53,172 nucleotides of DNA. Origin: CAZPLZ01 sp964587525 (lineage in GTDB: Bacteria; Oederibacteriota; CAKKQC01). Shown one piece after another: positions 15,045-22,308 of the stretch (positions are counted from its first letter, which is position 1; each line of letters opens with the position of its first letter). The DNA lies in contig CAZPLZ010000001.1 of NCBI GenBank assembly GCA_964587525.1, positions 1 through 53,172 of the forward strand, written 5' to 3'. The position numbers were made by a program, and so were the translations under genes. The notes beneath the pieces were generated by a model that saw only the letters and a program-made list of their open reading frames with translations, had not been told where the DNA came from and did no database searches.

Positions 15045-16149
15045 GCGGACCAGTGCGGTTGAGCGGCCAGAAGCGCTTGTAGGCGTGGCCGAAGATGTTT
15101 GCTCTTGGAACCGGCCCGAAGTAGCGTGAGTCTTTGCTGTTGTCGCGGTTGTCTCCCATGACGAAGTAGCTACCCTCCGGGACCGTGATGGTCCCGAACT
15201 CGTCGCGCCTGATGTTGCGCCAGAGCGGGTCAGCGAAAACGGCGTAGGGTTCGTCAAGTTTACGCCCGTCGATCAGCACGGTGGTCTTGCTGACCGTCAC
15301 CTGCTCTCCTGGCAGGCCGATCACCCGCTTGATGTAGTCGGTGCCAGGGTTATCGGGTGGTTTGAATACGATCAGATCGCCACGGTTGATCCTCGCCTCG
15401 GGCTTGGCCCAGATCCGGTCACCGATGAGGAGGGTGGGCTCCATGGATGAGGATGGGATCTTGAAAGATTTCACTTGAGTTTTGAGCCAGGCCCCCCACG
15501 GGAGTTGCGCGACCATCCAGGCGGCAAGGGCATAAGTCCATATCTGACGGCTCATCCGGGGGAGCCGGGGCCGGTGCCCGTGGCGCCGGAAGGCTGCCGT
15601 GTAGGCGTGAACGATGGCCACCGCAGACAACACGGTGCCAGCCGCCACCGTGAGCCATGTGGGCCATTGCATGAGCCAGTTTGGCCATCCTGGCGCTGGA
15701 GGTGTTTCTAGCGCTTCTCCCAGTAGAAGCACGATGCCTGGCGTGAGAAAGACCGGCGCCAGCAGAAGCCAGGTGAACCAGCGTTGACTGTACACATACA
15801 CGTGCCCCAAGCCTGGGAACAACACGGAGAGGGCGGCAGCCAGTGCCGGCCTTCGGCGGCGGCGGCGGCGGTGGGTCGCGCTGCGAGCCACTCGGTAGGC
15901 GTCAAACCAGCTCCCGACCTCAAAGACGAGCATCCCGGTGAACCAGAGCGCACCTTCCAGCGAGCTGTACCGGATCTCGCTCAGGATCCAGTTCAGGCAG
16001 CCGGTCGTGGTGGCCAGCGCGCCGGCAAACCAGACGAGGGCGCGCAGCGGACGGTTCGTGTAGAGCTGGCCCAGGCCGGGGGCGAGCATGGACAGTCCCA
16101 CAGCGAGCCATGGATTGAAAGGCTTGACAGGGTGGCCAGTGGTTTTCAT
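15037..16149 (-). CDS. lepB: Signal peptidase I fused to an N-terminal multi-helix domain
   Basis: Cleaves signal peptides of exported proteins. The C-terminal 150 residues are a normal S26 peptidase: catalytic Ser235 in IPSSSMEPT, Lys274 in YIKRVIGLP, and the box GDNRDNSKDSRYFG. The first 200 residues are unusual: several transmembrane helices and two copies of a PGLG-x-x-Y motif (PGLGQLY at 24-30 and PGLGHVY at 112-118), as in TM2/DUF5683-like proteins, separated by an Arg-rich stretch (about 94-100). A second, ordinary lepB lies at 20341. The start lies only 14 bases from the divergent CDGSH gene. Confidence 0.88.
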   Translation of the reverse strand: MKTTGHPVKPFNPWLAVGLSMLAPGLGQLYTNRPLRALVWFAGALATTTGCLNWILSEIRYSSLEGALWFTGMLVFEVGSWFDAYRVARSATHRRRRRRRPALAAALSVLFPGLGHVYVYSQRWFTWLLLAPVFLTPGIVLLLGEALETPPAPGWPNWLMQWPTWLTVAAGTVLSAVAIVHAYTAAFRRHGHRPRLPRMSRQIWTYALAAWMVAQLPWGAWLKTQVKSFKIPSSSMEPTLLIGDRIWAKPEARINRGDLIVFKPPDNPGTDYIKRVIGLPGEQVTVSKTTVLIDGRKLDEPYAVFADPLWRNIRRDEFGTITVPEGSYFVMGDNRDNSKDSRYFGPVPRANIFGHAYKRFWPLNRTGPLN

Positions 16150-16163
16150 ATGATCATTAAGGT

Positions 16164-16361
16164 ATGGCCATAGACGATCCGGTATCGACGACAGGACAGA
16201 AGGCGCTGATCCCCCAGAGATCCCCCTACGTTCTCGAGCTGGAGCCGGGGGAGTACTGGTGGTGCCGTTGCGGCCGCTCCAAGGATCAGCCGTTCTGTGA
16301 TGGCTCGCATCAAGGCACGGGGTTCTCGCCGGTTCAGTTCACGCTGACCGAGAAGAAGTAA
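16164..16361 (+). CDS. CDGSH iron-sulfur protein, first domain
   Basis: Small [2Fe-2S] protein of 65 residues with the CDGSH signature CRCGRSKDQPFCDGSH (C-x-C-x2-S-x3-P-x-C-D-G-S-H): three Cys and one His ligand. Related bacterial proteins are often about 85 residues with a second CDGSH motif at the C-terminus. Here the frame ends with EKK-stop, and the second motif follows at once in the +1 frame (16363-16431). A +1 shift after the last AAG (skipping the T of TAA) reads EKKKVAMCGCK and gives a normal two-cluster protein. So this is a frameshifted, programmed-frameshift or truly split gene. The ATG lies 9 bases after a TATGAT (16149-16154). Confidence 0.85.
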   Translation: MAIDDPVSTTGQKALIPQRSPYVLELEPGEYWWCRCGRSKDQPFCDGSHQGTGFSPVQFTLTEKK

Positions 16362-16362
16362 G

Positions 16363-16431
16363 GTGGCGATGTGCGGCTGCAAGCGCACGGGCACTCAGCC
16401 GTACTGCAATGGTAGTCACGCAAAACTCTGA
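16363..16431 (+). CDS. Second CDGSH motif in the +1 frame (22 codons)
   Basis: From GTG 16363 (or ATG 16369) the frame encodes VAMCGCKRTGTQPYCNGSH plus three residues, then TGA. It matches the second half of two-domain CDGSH proteins: C-x-C-x2-T-x3-P-x-C-N-G-S-H, with Asn in place of the usual Asp. It begins one base after the TAA of the first domain. Whether it is translated alone, fused by frameshifting, or is a frameshift or assembly artefact cannot be told from sequence. Confidence 0.6.
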   Translation: MAMCGCKRTGTQPYCNGSHAKL

Positions 16432-16479
16432 AACGTAGGCAAGACCTTTCCGAAGAGTTTCTCTCCCCTGACAAAATTT

Positions 16480-16536
16480 AGGCGATGCCCCCTTTCCCCG
16501 TTTGGGGAAGCGCTCTCATGGCTTGAGGGATCGCCT
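16480..16536 (+). ncRNA. Candidate structured RNA with three-way junction
   Basis: Outer stem AGGCGAT (16480-16486) with ATCGCCT (16530-16536) encloses two hairpins: TTCCCC-GTTT-GGGGAA (16494-16509) and CTCTCA-TGGCT-TGAGGG (16513-16529, one G-T pair). The compact junction lies in a stretch without a convincing gene, between the CDGSH motif and the convergent iolB gene. No known riboswitch consensus fits. It could equally be a terminator-like structure or chance pairing. Confidence 0.3.
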
Positions 16537-16564
16537 GTATAAAACCCTAGATCAATTCTTCTTG

Positions 16565-16690
16565 ATGCGAGATATACCGGAGTGCGCAGTCGTTGTCAAG
16601 TCTGGGCGAGAAATTTTTTCTGGGGTTGCGACCGTGGTGAACGAAGAAACCGCATCATACGGTAGAGGGACGACCCTGCACCAGCTGTAG
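16565..16690 (+). CDS. Hypothetical short ORF, doubtful
   Basis: A 41-codon ORF from ATG 16565 (MRDIPECAVVVKSG...), open upstream in the same frame to a TTG at 16502. I recognise no family. There is no good ribosome site, and the base composition is more AT-rich than the surrounding genes. It ends 8 bases before the convergent iolB stop. It may be a remnant or noncoding. Confidence 0.2.
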   Translation: MRDIPECAVVVKSGREIFSGVATVVNEETASYGRGTTLHQL

Positions 16691-16698
16691 CATGACGA

Positions 16699-17493
16699 TC
16701 AGCCGGTCTCACCGATCCAGCGGTGCTTGGGATCATCTCGGCTGATGAGCTTGCGCTCACGGAACGATGCGAGCGCCCAAAAGTAGTACAGTTCGTAGCC
16801 CGGCGCGGCCACGACGGGGTGGTATCCCCGCGGGAAGGTCACCACATCACCGTCTTCCACCACGAACACCTGGTTGTACCCGTCGGCGCTGTAGACCCGT
16901 TGCAGGCCGAATCCCTGCTTCGGCTGGAGGCGGTAATAGTACAGTTCCTCCAGCTTGGCTTCCTCCGGCAGGTTGTCCTGGTCGTGCTTGTGCGGAGGGG
17001 CGCTGGACCAGTTGCCGGGAGGGTTGAACGTTTCGCCGAAGATCAGGCTCTGGGCCTCCAGGTTGTCCACCCCGACGTCATGCACTTTGCGGTACCAGTT
17101 GTCCTTGCCGACCTCGCGGACCTTCACGTCCTTGGGCCGGATGACCGCTGGTGGGCCGCCGGCCGTGGCCGGCGCTTTGCACATCGCGGCATGGACCTCG
17201 TTGTTGGCTTCGATCACATAGCGGGTGTGTGGAGGCAGGTACACCGCCGAGGCCTTGCCGCTGAACACGTCTTTCCGATCGCCAACTTTCTTGAAGGCAA
17301 AACCTTCGCCCTGTACGGAGCAGGTCCCGCTAAAGAGGTAAAAGACTACCTCCTCGTCCTTGGTGCCTTCGCGCAGCTCTTCCCCGGCCTTGAGGCTCAC
17401 GAGACCGAACTCCAGCAGCAGGAGGTCCTGCCGCTTGCGCTTGACGATCCAGCGCAAGCCACTGCCCGGGTGTGGCTTGAAGTGGGTGGCCAT
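16699..17493 (-). CDS. iolB: 5-deoxy-glucuronate isomerase IolB
   Basis: Isomerises 5-deoxy-D-glucuronate to 2-deoxy-5-keto-D-gluconate in myo-inositol breakdown. 264 residues, two cupin domains. Typical segments: EVVFYLFSGTCSVQGEG in the first cupin, and in the second the metal site WSSAPPHKHDQ ... LEELYYYRLQP ... GYHPVVAAPGYELYYFW. Its start is 4 bases after the stop of the 2-hydroxyacid dehydrogenase gene, so the two are one operon. The other iol genes (iolA, C, D, E, G) are not in the window, although two TIM-barrel isomerase-like proteins are. Confidence 0.9.
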   Translation of the reverse strand: MATHFKPHPGSGLRWIVKRKRQDLLLLEFGLVSLKAGEELREGTKDEEVVFYLFSGTCSVQGEGFAFKKVGDRKDVFSGKASAVYLPPHTRYVIEANNEVHAAMCKAPATAGGPPAVIRPKDVKVREVGKDNWYRKVHDVGVDNLEAQSLIFGETFNPPGNWSSAPPHKHDQDNLPEEAKLEELYYYRLQPKQGFGLQRVYSADGYNQVFVVEDGDVVTFPRGYHPVVAAPGYELYYFWALASFRERKLISRDDPKHRWIGETG

Positions 17494-17497
17494 GGCT

Positions 17498-18472
17498 TTA
17501 GAGCGCCTCCGGGTTCACGCAGTTGGGGGGCCGGCGGTTCTGAAGGACCGCAAGCACGTTGTCCGCCGCCACGTGGGCCATCTTGGTGCGGGTGGCCAGC
17601 GTAGCGCTGCCAAGGTGCGGGGCAAGCACGGCATTGTCCATCCCGGCCAATCCTGGCTCTATCGCAGGCTCGCGCTCGTACACGTCCAATCCGGCCCCGG
17701 TGATGAGACCTTGCTTGAGGGCTGTCACGAGGTCCGCCTCGTTCACGATTCCGCCGCGGGAGGTGTTGATCAGGTAGGCGCTGCGCTTCATGCTGGAAAA
17801 CTCCTTCAGGGAGAACCGGTGCTTGGTCTCTTGCGTCAACGGCGCATGAATGGTGAGGATGTCTGACTCCGAGAGCAAGGTGTTGAAGTCCGTGAACGAC
17901 GCGTTCAGATTCTGTTCCACAGACGCCTCCACATGGTGGCGCTGGTGGTAGAGCACACGCATGCCAAATCCACGCGCCCGCTTGGCCACCGCCTGGCCGA
18001 TGCGGCCGAAGCCGTACAGCCCCAGCGTGGCGCCGCTGACCTCGCCACCAAGCATGTACAGCGGAAACCATCCCGAGAACTTGCCATGGCGCATCGCTCG
18101 GTCGCCCTCCGTCACCCGCCGGACCGTGTCGAGGATAAGGGTCCAGGTCAGATCGGCCGTTGCGTCGGTGAGCACGCCAGGGGTGTTGGTGACGGGAAGC
18201 TTTCGCGCCGTAGCTGCGGGCACATCGATGTTGTTGTACCCCACGGCGTAGTTCGCGATGACCTTGAGGTTGGTTCCAGCGGTCTCCATGACCGTACCGT
18301 CGATCGAGTCCGTGAGCAGGCAGAGGAGTGCGTCCACGCCACGGACGCCTGCCAGCAGCTCTTCGCGGGTGAGGGGCCGGTCTTCTCGGTTGAGGGAGAG
18401 CTCGCACTCGGCGCTCAGCCGCTCGAGTGCGGGCGCCGGCAGGAGGCGGGTCACGAGCACCTTTGGCTTCAT
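17498..18472 (-). CDS. D-isomer 2-hydroxyacid dehydrogenase (glyoxylate/hydroxypyruvate reductase type)
   Basis: NAD(P)-dependent reductase of 2-keto acids. 324 residues: substrate-binding domain split around a Rossmann fold with dinucleotide motif LGLYGFGRIGQAVA, catalytic Arg in NTSRGGIV, Glu in DVYEREP and His in LAPHLGSAT, plus YAVGYNNIDV. Closest in pattern to D-glycerate dehydrogenase / glyoxylate reductase (GyaR/GRHPR); SerA-type ACT domains are absent. Forms an operon with iolB and could act on hydroxypyruvate- or glyoxylate-like products. Confidence 0.88.
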   Translation of the reverse strand: MKPKVLVTRLLPAPALERLSAECELSLNREDRPLTREELLAGVRGVDALLCLLTDSIDGTVMETAGTNLKVIANYAVGYNNIDVPAATARKLPVTNTPGVLTDATADLTWTLILDTVRRVTEGDRAMRHGKFSGWFPLYMLGGEVSGATLGLYGFGRIGQAVAKRARGFGMRVLYHQRHHVEASVEQNLNASFTDFNTLLSESDILTIHAPLTQETKHRFSLKEFSSMKRSAYLINTSRGGIVNEADLVTALKQGLITGAGLDVYEREPAIEPGLAGMDNAVLAPHLGSATLATRTKMAHVAADNVLAVLQNRRPPNCVNPEAL

Positions 18473-18483
18473 GGCAGCGGTTT

Positions 18484-18498
18484 ATCTTACAATACTAT
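18484..18498. promoter_or_regulatory. Overlapping divergent -10 elements between the dehydrogenase gene and lepA
   Basis: Minus strand TAAGAT (18484-18489) lies 11 bases before the dehydrogenase ATG. Plus strand TACAAT (18488-18493), with TACTAT (18493-18498) just after, lies 8 bases before the lepA ATG at 18502. The two divergent starts are 29 bases apart and share this core. No ribosome site is visible for lepA. Confidence 0.42.
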
Positions 18499-18501
18499 TG
18501 A

Positions 18502-20298
18502 ATGTCGGCGCCGTTGATACGGAATTTTTGCATCATCGCGCACATCGATCATGGCAAATCCACCCTGGCTGACCGTCTGCTCGAGATGACCGGGGCTATC
18601 GCGCCGCGAGCCATGCGTGAGCAGGTGCTGGATCGGATGGATCTGGAGCGCGAGCGTGGTATCACCATCAAGGCCAAGGCGGTGCGCCTTTCGCACACCG
18701 TGGCAGACGGCCGGCTCTACCAGCTCAACCTGATCGACACCCCGGGGCATGTGGATTTCTCCTACGAGGTATCGCGCAGCCTGGCGGCGTGCGAAGGGGC
18801 GCTCCTGGTGGTGGATGCGGCGCAGGGGGTGGAGGCACAGACCGTGGCCAACGCGACCCTGGCGCGCACACAGGGGCTGACGCTCATTCCCATCATCAAC
18901 AAGATTGACTTGCCCACTGCGAATTTGGAACACACGCGACGGCAGGTGGCGGAGCTGCTGCACCTGGATGTAACTGCGGACATGACCCCGGTGTCGGCGA
19001 AAGAGGGGAGGGGGGTGGAGGATGTCCTTCAGCGTATCGTGGACACGATCCCCCCCCCTGCCGGCTCAACGGAGGCCCCACTACGGGCGCTGGCCTTTGA
19101 TTCGTTTTTTGACACCTACCGCGGCGTGATTGTGACCGTACGCGTGGTGGATGGCCGGATCGCGGCGGGGGACAGGATTCAGTTCATGGCATCGCGGGAG
19201 GAGTTTGAGGTGAATCAGGTGGGGGTGTTCAAACCCGAGATGGCGGCGGTGGAGTCGCTCGCCGCTGGCGAGGTGGGGTTTGTGGTGGCCAATATGCGAT
19301 CGGTGGTCTCTGCACCGGTCGGCGATACCATCACCCACGTGAGTCACCGCGCCGCTTCGGTGGTTCCTGGGTATCGACCGGTCAAACCCATGGTGTTCTG
19401 CAGCCTGTACCCCGTGGAGGGCGAGCAGTACGGCCTGCTGCGGGACGCGCTGGCCAAGCTCAAACTGAACGACGCAGCGCTGAGCTTCACGCCTGAATCC
19501 TCAGCCGCACTAGGGTTCGGGTTCCGTCTCGGGTTCCTGGGGTTGCTGCACCTGGAGATCGTGCAGGCGCGGCTAGAGCGGGAGTACGATCTGACCCTGG
19601 TGGCGACCGCCCCCTCCGTGGTGTTCCAGGTCATGCGCAGGGATGGCACCATCGTTGAGATCGCGCACCCGGGCGCGTGGCCGAATCCTGGTGACATCGC
19701 GGCGACGGACGAGCCATACGTTAAGGCGATGATCCTGTCGCCCAAGGAAACGTTGGGTGCCATCATGGATCTGTGCAAGAGCCGTCGGGGGGTCTTCAAG
19801 AGCCTGCAGTATCTGGATCCCACCAGGGCGATCCTGAACTACGAGCTGCCGCTTTCGGAAATCTTGCTAGAGTTCCACGACCACCTGAAATCCGTGTCCC
19901 AGGGTTACGCTTCGCTGGACTATGAGCTGATCGGATTTAAGGCGGGAGAGCTCGTCAAACTGGATATTTTATTGAACGGGGAGAAGGTGGAAGCGCTGTC
20001 GTCCATTGTGCCGAAGGACCAGGCATACTCTAGGGGAGTCCAGATCGCTGGGAAGCTCAAGACGCTCATCCCCCGGCAGATGTTCGAGGTGGCCGTGCAG
20101 GCCGCCGTGGGCTCCCGCGTGATCGCGCGTGAAACGATTCCGGCCATGCGGAAAAATGTCCTGTCAAAATGCTACGGGGGGGATGTCACGCGCAAGCGTA
20201 AACTTCTCGAGAGGCAGAGGGAGGGAAAAAAAAGAATGAAGATCGTTGGCAGAGTCTCGATCCCCCAAGAAGCCTTTCTTGCCGTGCTGAAGCTATGA
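18502..20298 (+). CDS. lepA: Translation elongation factor 4 (LepA)
   Basis: Ribosome-binding GTPase that back-translocates or remodels stalled ribosomes. 598 residues, the normal length. G1 AHIDHGKSTLADRL (about 13-26), G2 ERERGITIKA, G3 DTPGHVDF, G4 NKIDLP and G5 VSAKEG, then domain 2, the EF-G-like domains III and V, and the LepA-specific C-terminal domain (VLSKCYGGDVTRKRKLLERQ, the tRNA-contacting end). The N-terminus MSAPLIRNFCIIAHIDHG fits the ATG at 18502. First gene of lepA-lepB-hemW. Confidence 0.97.
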   Translation: MSAPLIRNFCIIAHIDHGKSTLADRLLEMTGAIAPRAMREQVLDRMDLERERGITIKAKAVRLSHTVADGRLYQLNLIDTPGHVDFSYEVSRSLAACEGALLVVDAAQGVEAQTVANATLARTQGLTLIPIINKIDLPTANLEHTRRQVAELLHLDVTADMTPVSAKEGRGVEDVLQRIVDTIPPPAGSTEAPLRALAFDSFFDTYRGVIVTVRVVDGRIAAGDRIQFMASREEFEVNQVGVFKPEMAAVESLAAGEVGFVVANMRSVVSAPVGDTITHVSHRAASVVPGYRPVKPMVFCSLYPVEGEQYGLLRDALAKLKLNDAALSFTPESSAALGFGFRLGFLGLLHLEIVQARLEREYDLTLVATAPSVVFQVMRRDGTIVEIAHPGAWPNPGDIAATDEPYVKAMILSPKETLGAIMDLCKSRRGVFKSLQYLDPTRAILNYELPLSEILLEFHDHLKSVSQGYASLDYELIGFKAGELVKLDILLNGEKVEALSSIVPKDQAYSRGVQIAGKLKTLIPRQMFEVAVQAAVGSRVIARETIPAMRKNVLSKCYGGDVTRKRKLLERQREGKKRMKIVGRVSIPQEAFLAVLKL

Positions 20299-20340
20299 AA
20301 GATAAGAGTCCAGGCCCCTCAAGCATCGTAAGGTCTGACC

Positions 20341-21078
20341 GTGTTTGACAACATCAACGAGATCCTGCTGACCGTCACCGTGATCCTGGCGGTGGCCGCC
20401 GTGGCCCTGCGCGTGCTAAGGCGCTTCAGCCGCGTGGAGTGGATCAAGCGATTTTTGATGTGGCTGCTCGGGTATGTGGATGTGTTCCTCTCCGCGTTGA
20501 TCATTGCGCTGGCGGTGCGCTCATGTATCGTCGAGCCGTTCAAAATTCCGTCCGGGTCCATGGAGAACACCCTGCTCATCGGCGACCACCTGTTTGTGAA
20601 CCGGTTCATCTATGGGCTGAGGGTGCCGTATCTCAAGTCCCGTCCGCTGGCCATCCGCAACCCCAAGCCCGGAGACATCATCGTGTTCATCCCGCCGCAT
20701 AAGCGTGACAAGGATTTTATCAAGCGGGTCATCGCCATCCCCGGGGACAAACTGGAGATCAGGAGCCAGGCGGTGTACCTGAACGGGGTCGAGCTGGACG
20801 AGCGCTATGTCATACACAGAGAGCCGAGGAGTTTGAGCCGGTTTCTCTCCCAGCGGGACAACATGCCCGAGATCACCATCCCCCCTGGGAAGTATTTCGT
20901 GATGGGTGACAACCGGGACCGGAGCGAAGACTCGCGCTACTGGGGATTCGTGTCGCTGCGCGACATCAAGGGCAAAGCCATCTTTATCTACTTCTCGTGG
21001 AATCGGGACCTTGGGGCATCTAGCTTCAACCTGATCAAGAAAATCCGCTGGAAGCGTCTCGGGAAAGGGATCCATTGA
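20341..21078 (+). CDS. lepB: Signal peptidase I
   Basis: Membrane-bound S26 peptidase, 245 residues. Two N-terminal transmembrane helices (about 8-25 and 46-62), catalytic Ser73 in IPSGSMENT, general base Lys128 in FIKRVIAIPGD, and the box MGDNRDRSEDSRYWG. The start is GTG 20341; a TAAGGT seven bases upstream may be a -10 for a leaderless message. The stop overlaps the hemW TTG start. Second signal peptidase of the window and the one in the usual lepA-lepB context. Confidence 0.93.
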   Translation: MFDNINEILLTVTVILAVAAVALRVLRRFSRVEWIKRFLMWLLGYVDVFLSALIIALAVRSCIVEPFKIPSGSMENTLLIGDHLFVNRFIYGLRVPYLKSRPLAIRNPKPGDIIVFIPPHKRDKDFIKRVIAIPGDKLEIRSQAVYLNGVELDERYVIHREPRSLSRFLSQRDNMPEITIPPGKYFVMGDNRDRSEDSRYWGFVSLRDIKGKAIFIYFSWNRDLGASSFNLIKKIRWKRLGKGIH

Positions 21079-22193
21079 CCCAGGGATTGTACCTTCACAT
21101 CCCGTTTTGCGAGATCAAGTGCGCGTACTGCGACTTCTATTCATTGGTTGGAAGTCAGGAATCTCAACGAGAGCGGTACGTCGGGGCTCTGTGTGCGGAG
21201 ATTCAGGCTCGCGGGACGGGGGAGCCGGCCGACACCATTTTCTTCGGCGGGGGAACTCCGTCGGTGCTGTCACCCCAGCAGATCTGTCGTATTCTGCAAG
21301 CGCTCCGGGGCAGTTTCCAGGTGGATCCGGCCGCCGAGATCACCATGGAGGCCAATCCAGAGACCGTTACTGGAGCGACCCTGCAGGGTTTTAGGGAGGC
21401 CGGCATCAACCGGCTCAGCTTCGGCGTGCAGAGCCTGCAAGATGACCTGCTGCGCACCCTGGGGCGGATCCACTCGGCGGAGAGGGCCTGCTGGGCGATC
21501 ACCGAGGCCAGCGCAGCGGGTTTTGACAATGTGAACGCCGATCTCATCTTCGGGCTGCCGGGTCAGACCGCAGAGATCTGGCGCCGGGATCTTGGCACCG
21601 TGCTGGCGCTACCCATCACGCACCTGTCGTGTTACGAGCTGATCATTGAGGAGGGCACTGCGTTTGGCTTCCGGCCGCCGAAGCTGCCCGATGAGGAAGT
21701 GGTCATAGCGCAGTGGGACATCGTGATGGAGGAAACTCTCCATGCCGGGTACGCGCACTATGAAGTGTCTAACTACGCCGCGCCGGGCTGGGAGTGCCGG
21801 CACAACCTCAAGTACTGGCGAGATGAGGAGTTCTTCGGCTTCGGCGCCAGCGCGTGGGGTTCCCGCGGTGACACCCGATGTGCCAACCCCCGCAGCTTGC
21901 GGCGATACCTTGAGAGACAGGCGGGAGGCTTCCCCCCGGCTGAGATCGACTCAGCACCGCGTCCGGTTAAGATGGCGGAGACGCTGATCCTGAATCTTCG
22001 ATTGCGGCAAGGCTGTCACGAGGGAGCGTTCAAGGCGCGGTATGGCGAGGAGATTTGGCCCAAGTTCGCGGACGCCCTTTCGCCCCATCTTGCCGCTGGC
22101 CGGCTGGAGCGGTCGGGCGGCTGGCTTAAGCTGACCACGCCAGGCCTGCTCGTCGCCAATGAGGTCTGGGCTGATATTTTGGCCGCAGCGTGA
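21075..22193 (+). CDS. hemW: Heme chaperone HemW (radical SAM, HemN-like)
   Basis: Radical SAM protein of the HemN family that binds heme; often labelled coproporphyrinogen III oxidase. 372 residues. Cluster motif CEIKCAYC (Cys12, Cys16, Cys19), preceded by LYLHIPF, then FFGGGTPS, TMEANPE and RLSFGVQS. The sequence begins directly with the LYLHIPFC strand and lacks the longer N-terminal region with the extra cysteine of true HemN, so HemW is the better name. Start codon TTG 21075, overlapping the lepB stop (TTGA). Confidence 0.93.
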   Translation: MTQGLYLHIPFCEIKCAYCDFYSLVGSQESQRERYVGALCAEIQARGTGEPADTIFFGGGTPSVLSPQQICRILQALRGSFQVDPAAEITMEANPETVTGATLQGFREAGINRLSFGVQSLQDDLLRTLGRIHSAERACWAITEASAAGFDNVNADLIFGLPGQTAEIWRRDLGTVLALPITHLSCYELIIEEGTAFGFRPPKLPDEEVVIAQWDIVMEETLHAGYAHYEVSNYAAPGWECRHNLKYWRDEEFFGFGASAWGSRGDTRCANPRSLRRYLERQAGGFPPAEIDSAPRPVKMAETLILNLRLRQGCHEGAFKARYGEEIWPKFADALSPHLAAGRLERSGGWLKLTTPGLLVANEVWADILAAA

Positions 22194-22308
22194 TACCATA
22201 CTGCAATTACCCACGTCGGCCCCCAAACAGCCCCCCGGGTCCCCCAAAAAAGGGGGTGGGGGTTGAAGGCCGGCGGAGGAACGAACCCAAAGGAGGGACA
22301 CCCTAAGG
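22194..22308 (+). promoter_or_regulatory. Promoter and structured leader of rpsB
   Basis: An extended -10 (TGA-TACCAT, 22191-22199) sits on the hemW stop. The leader then folds into a long hairpin: GTCGGCC (22215-22221) with GGCCGGC (22268-22274), a middle C5/G5 helix, and a terminal CCCCC-AAAAAA-GGGGG (22241-22256). An AAGGAGG-type site (AAAGGAGGG) follows, about 10 bases before the ATG. The structure may be the binding site for S2 autoregulation known in other bacteria, or an attenuator; there is no T-run for a terminator. Confidence 0.4.

Noticed and set aside
16480..16560. Fluoride riboswitch-like look (GGCGATG ... CGCC ... ATAAA)
   Set aside because: The invariant GG after GGCGAT and the CTGATG core are missing, and two hairpins intervene.
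21075..22193. Oxygen-independent coproporphyrinogen oxidase HemN
   Set aside because: It begins directly at LYLHIPFC without the HemN-specific N-terminal region; HemW fits better.
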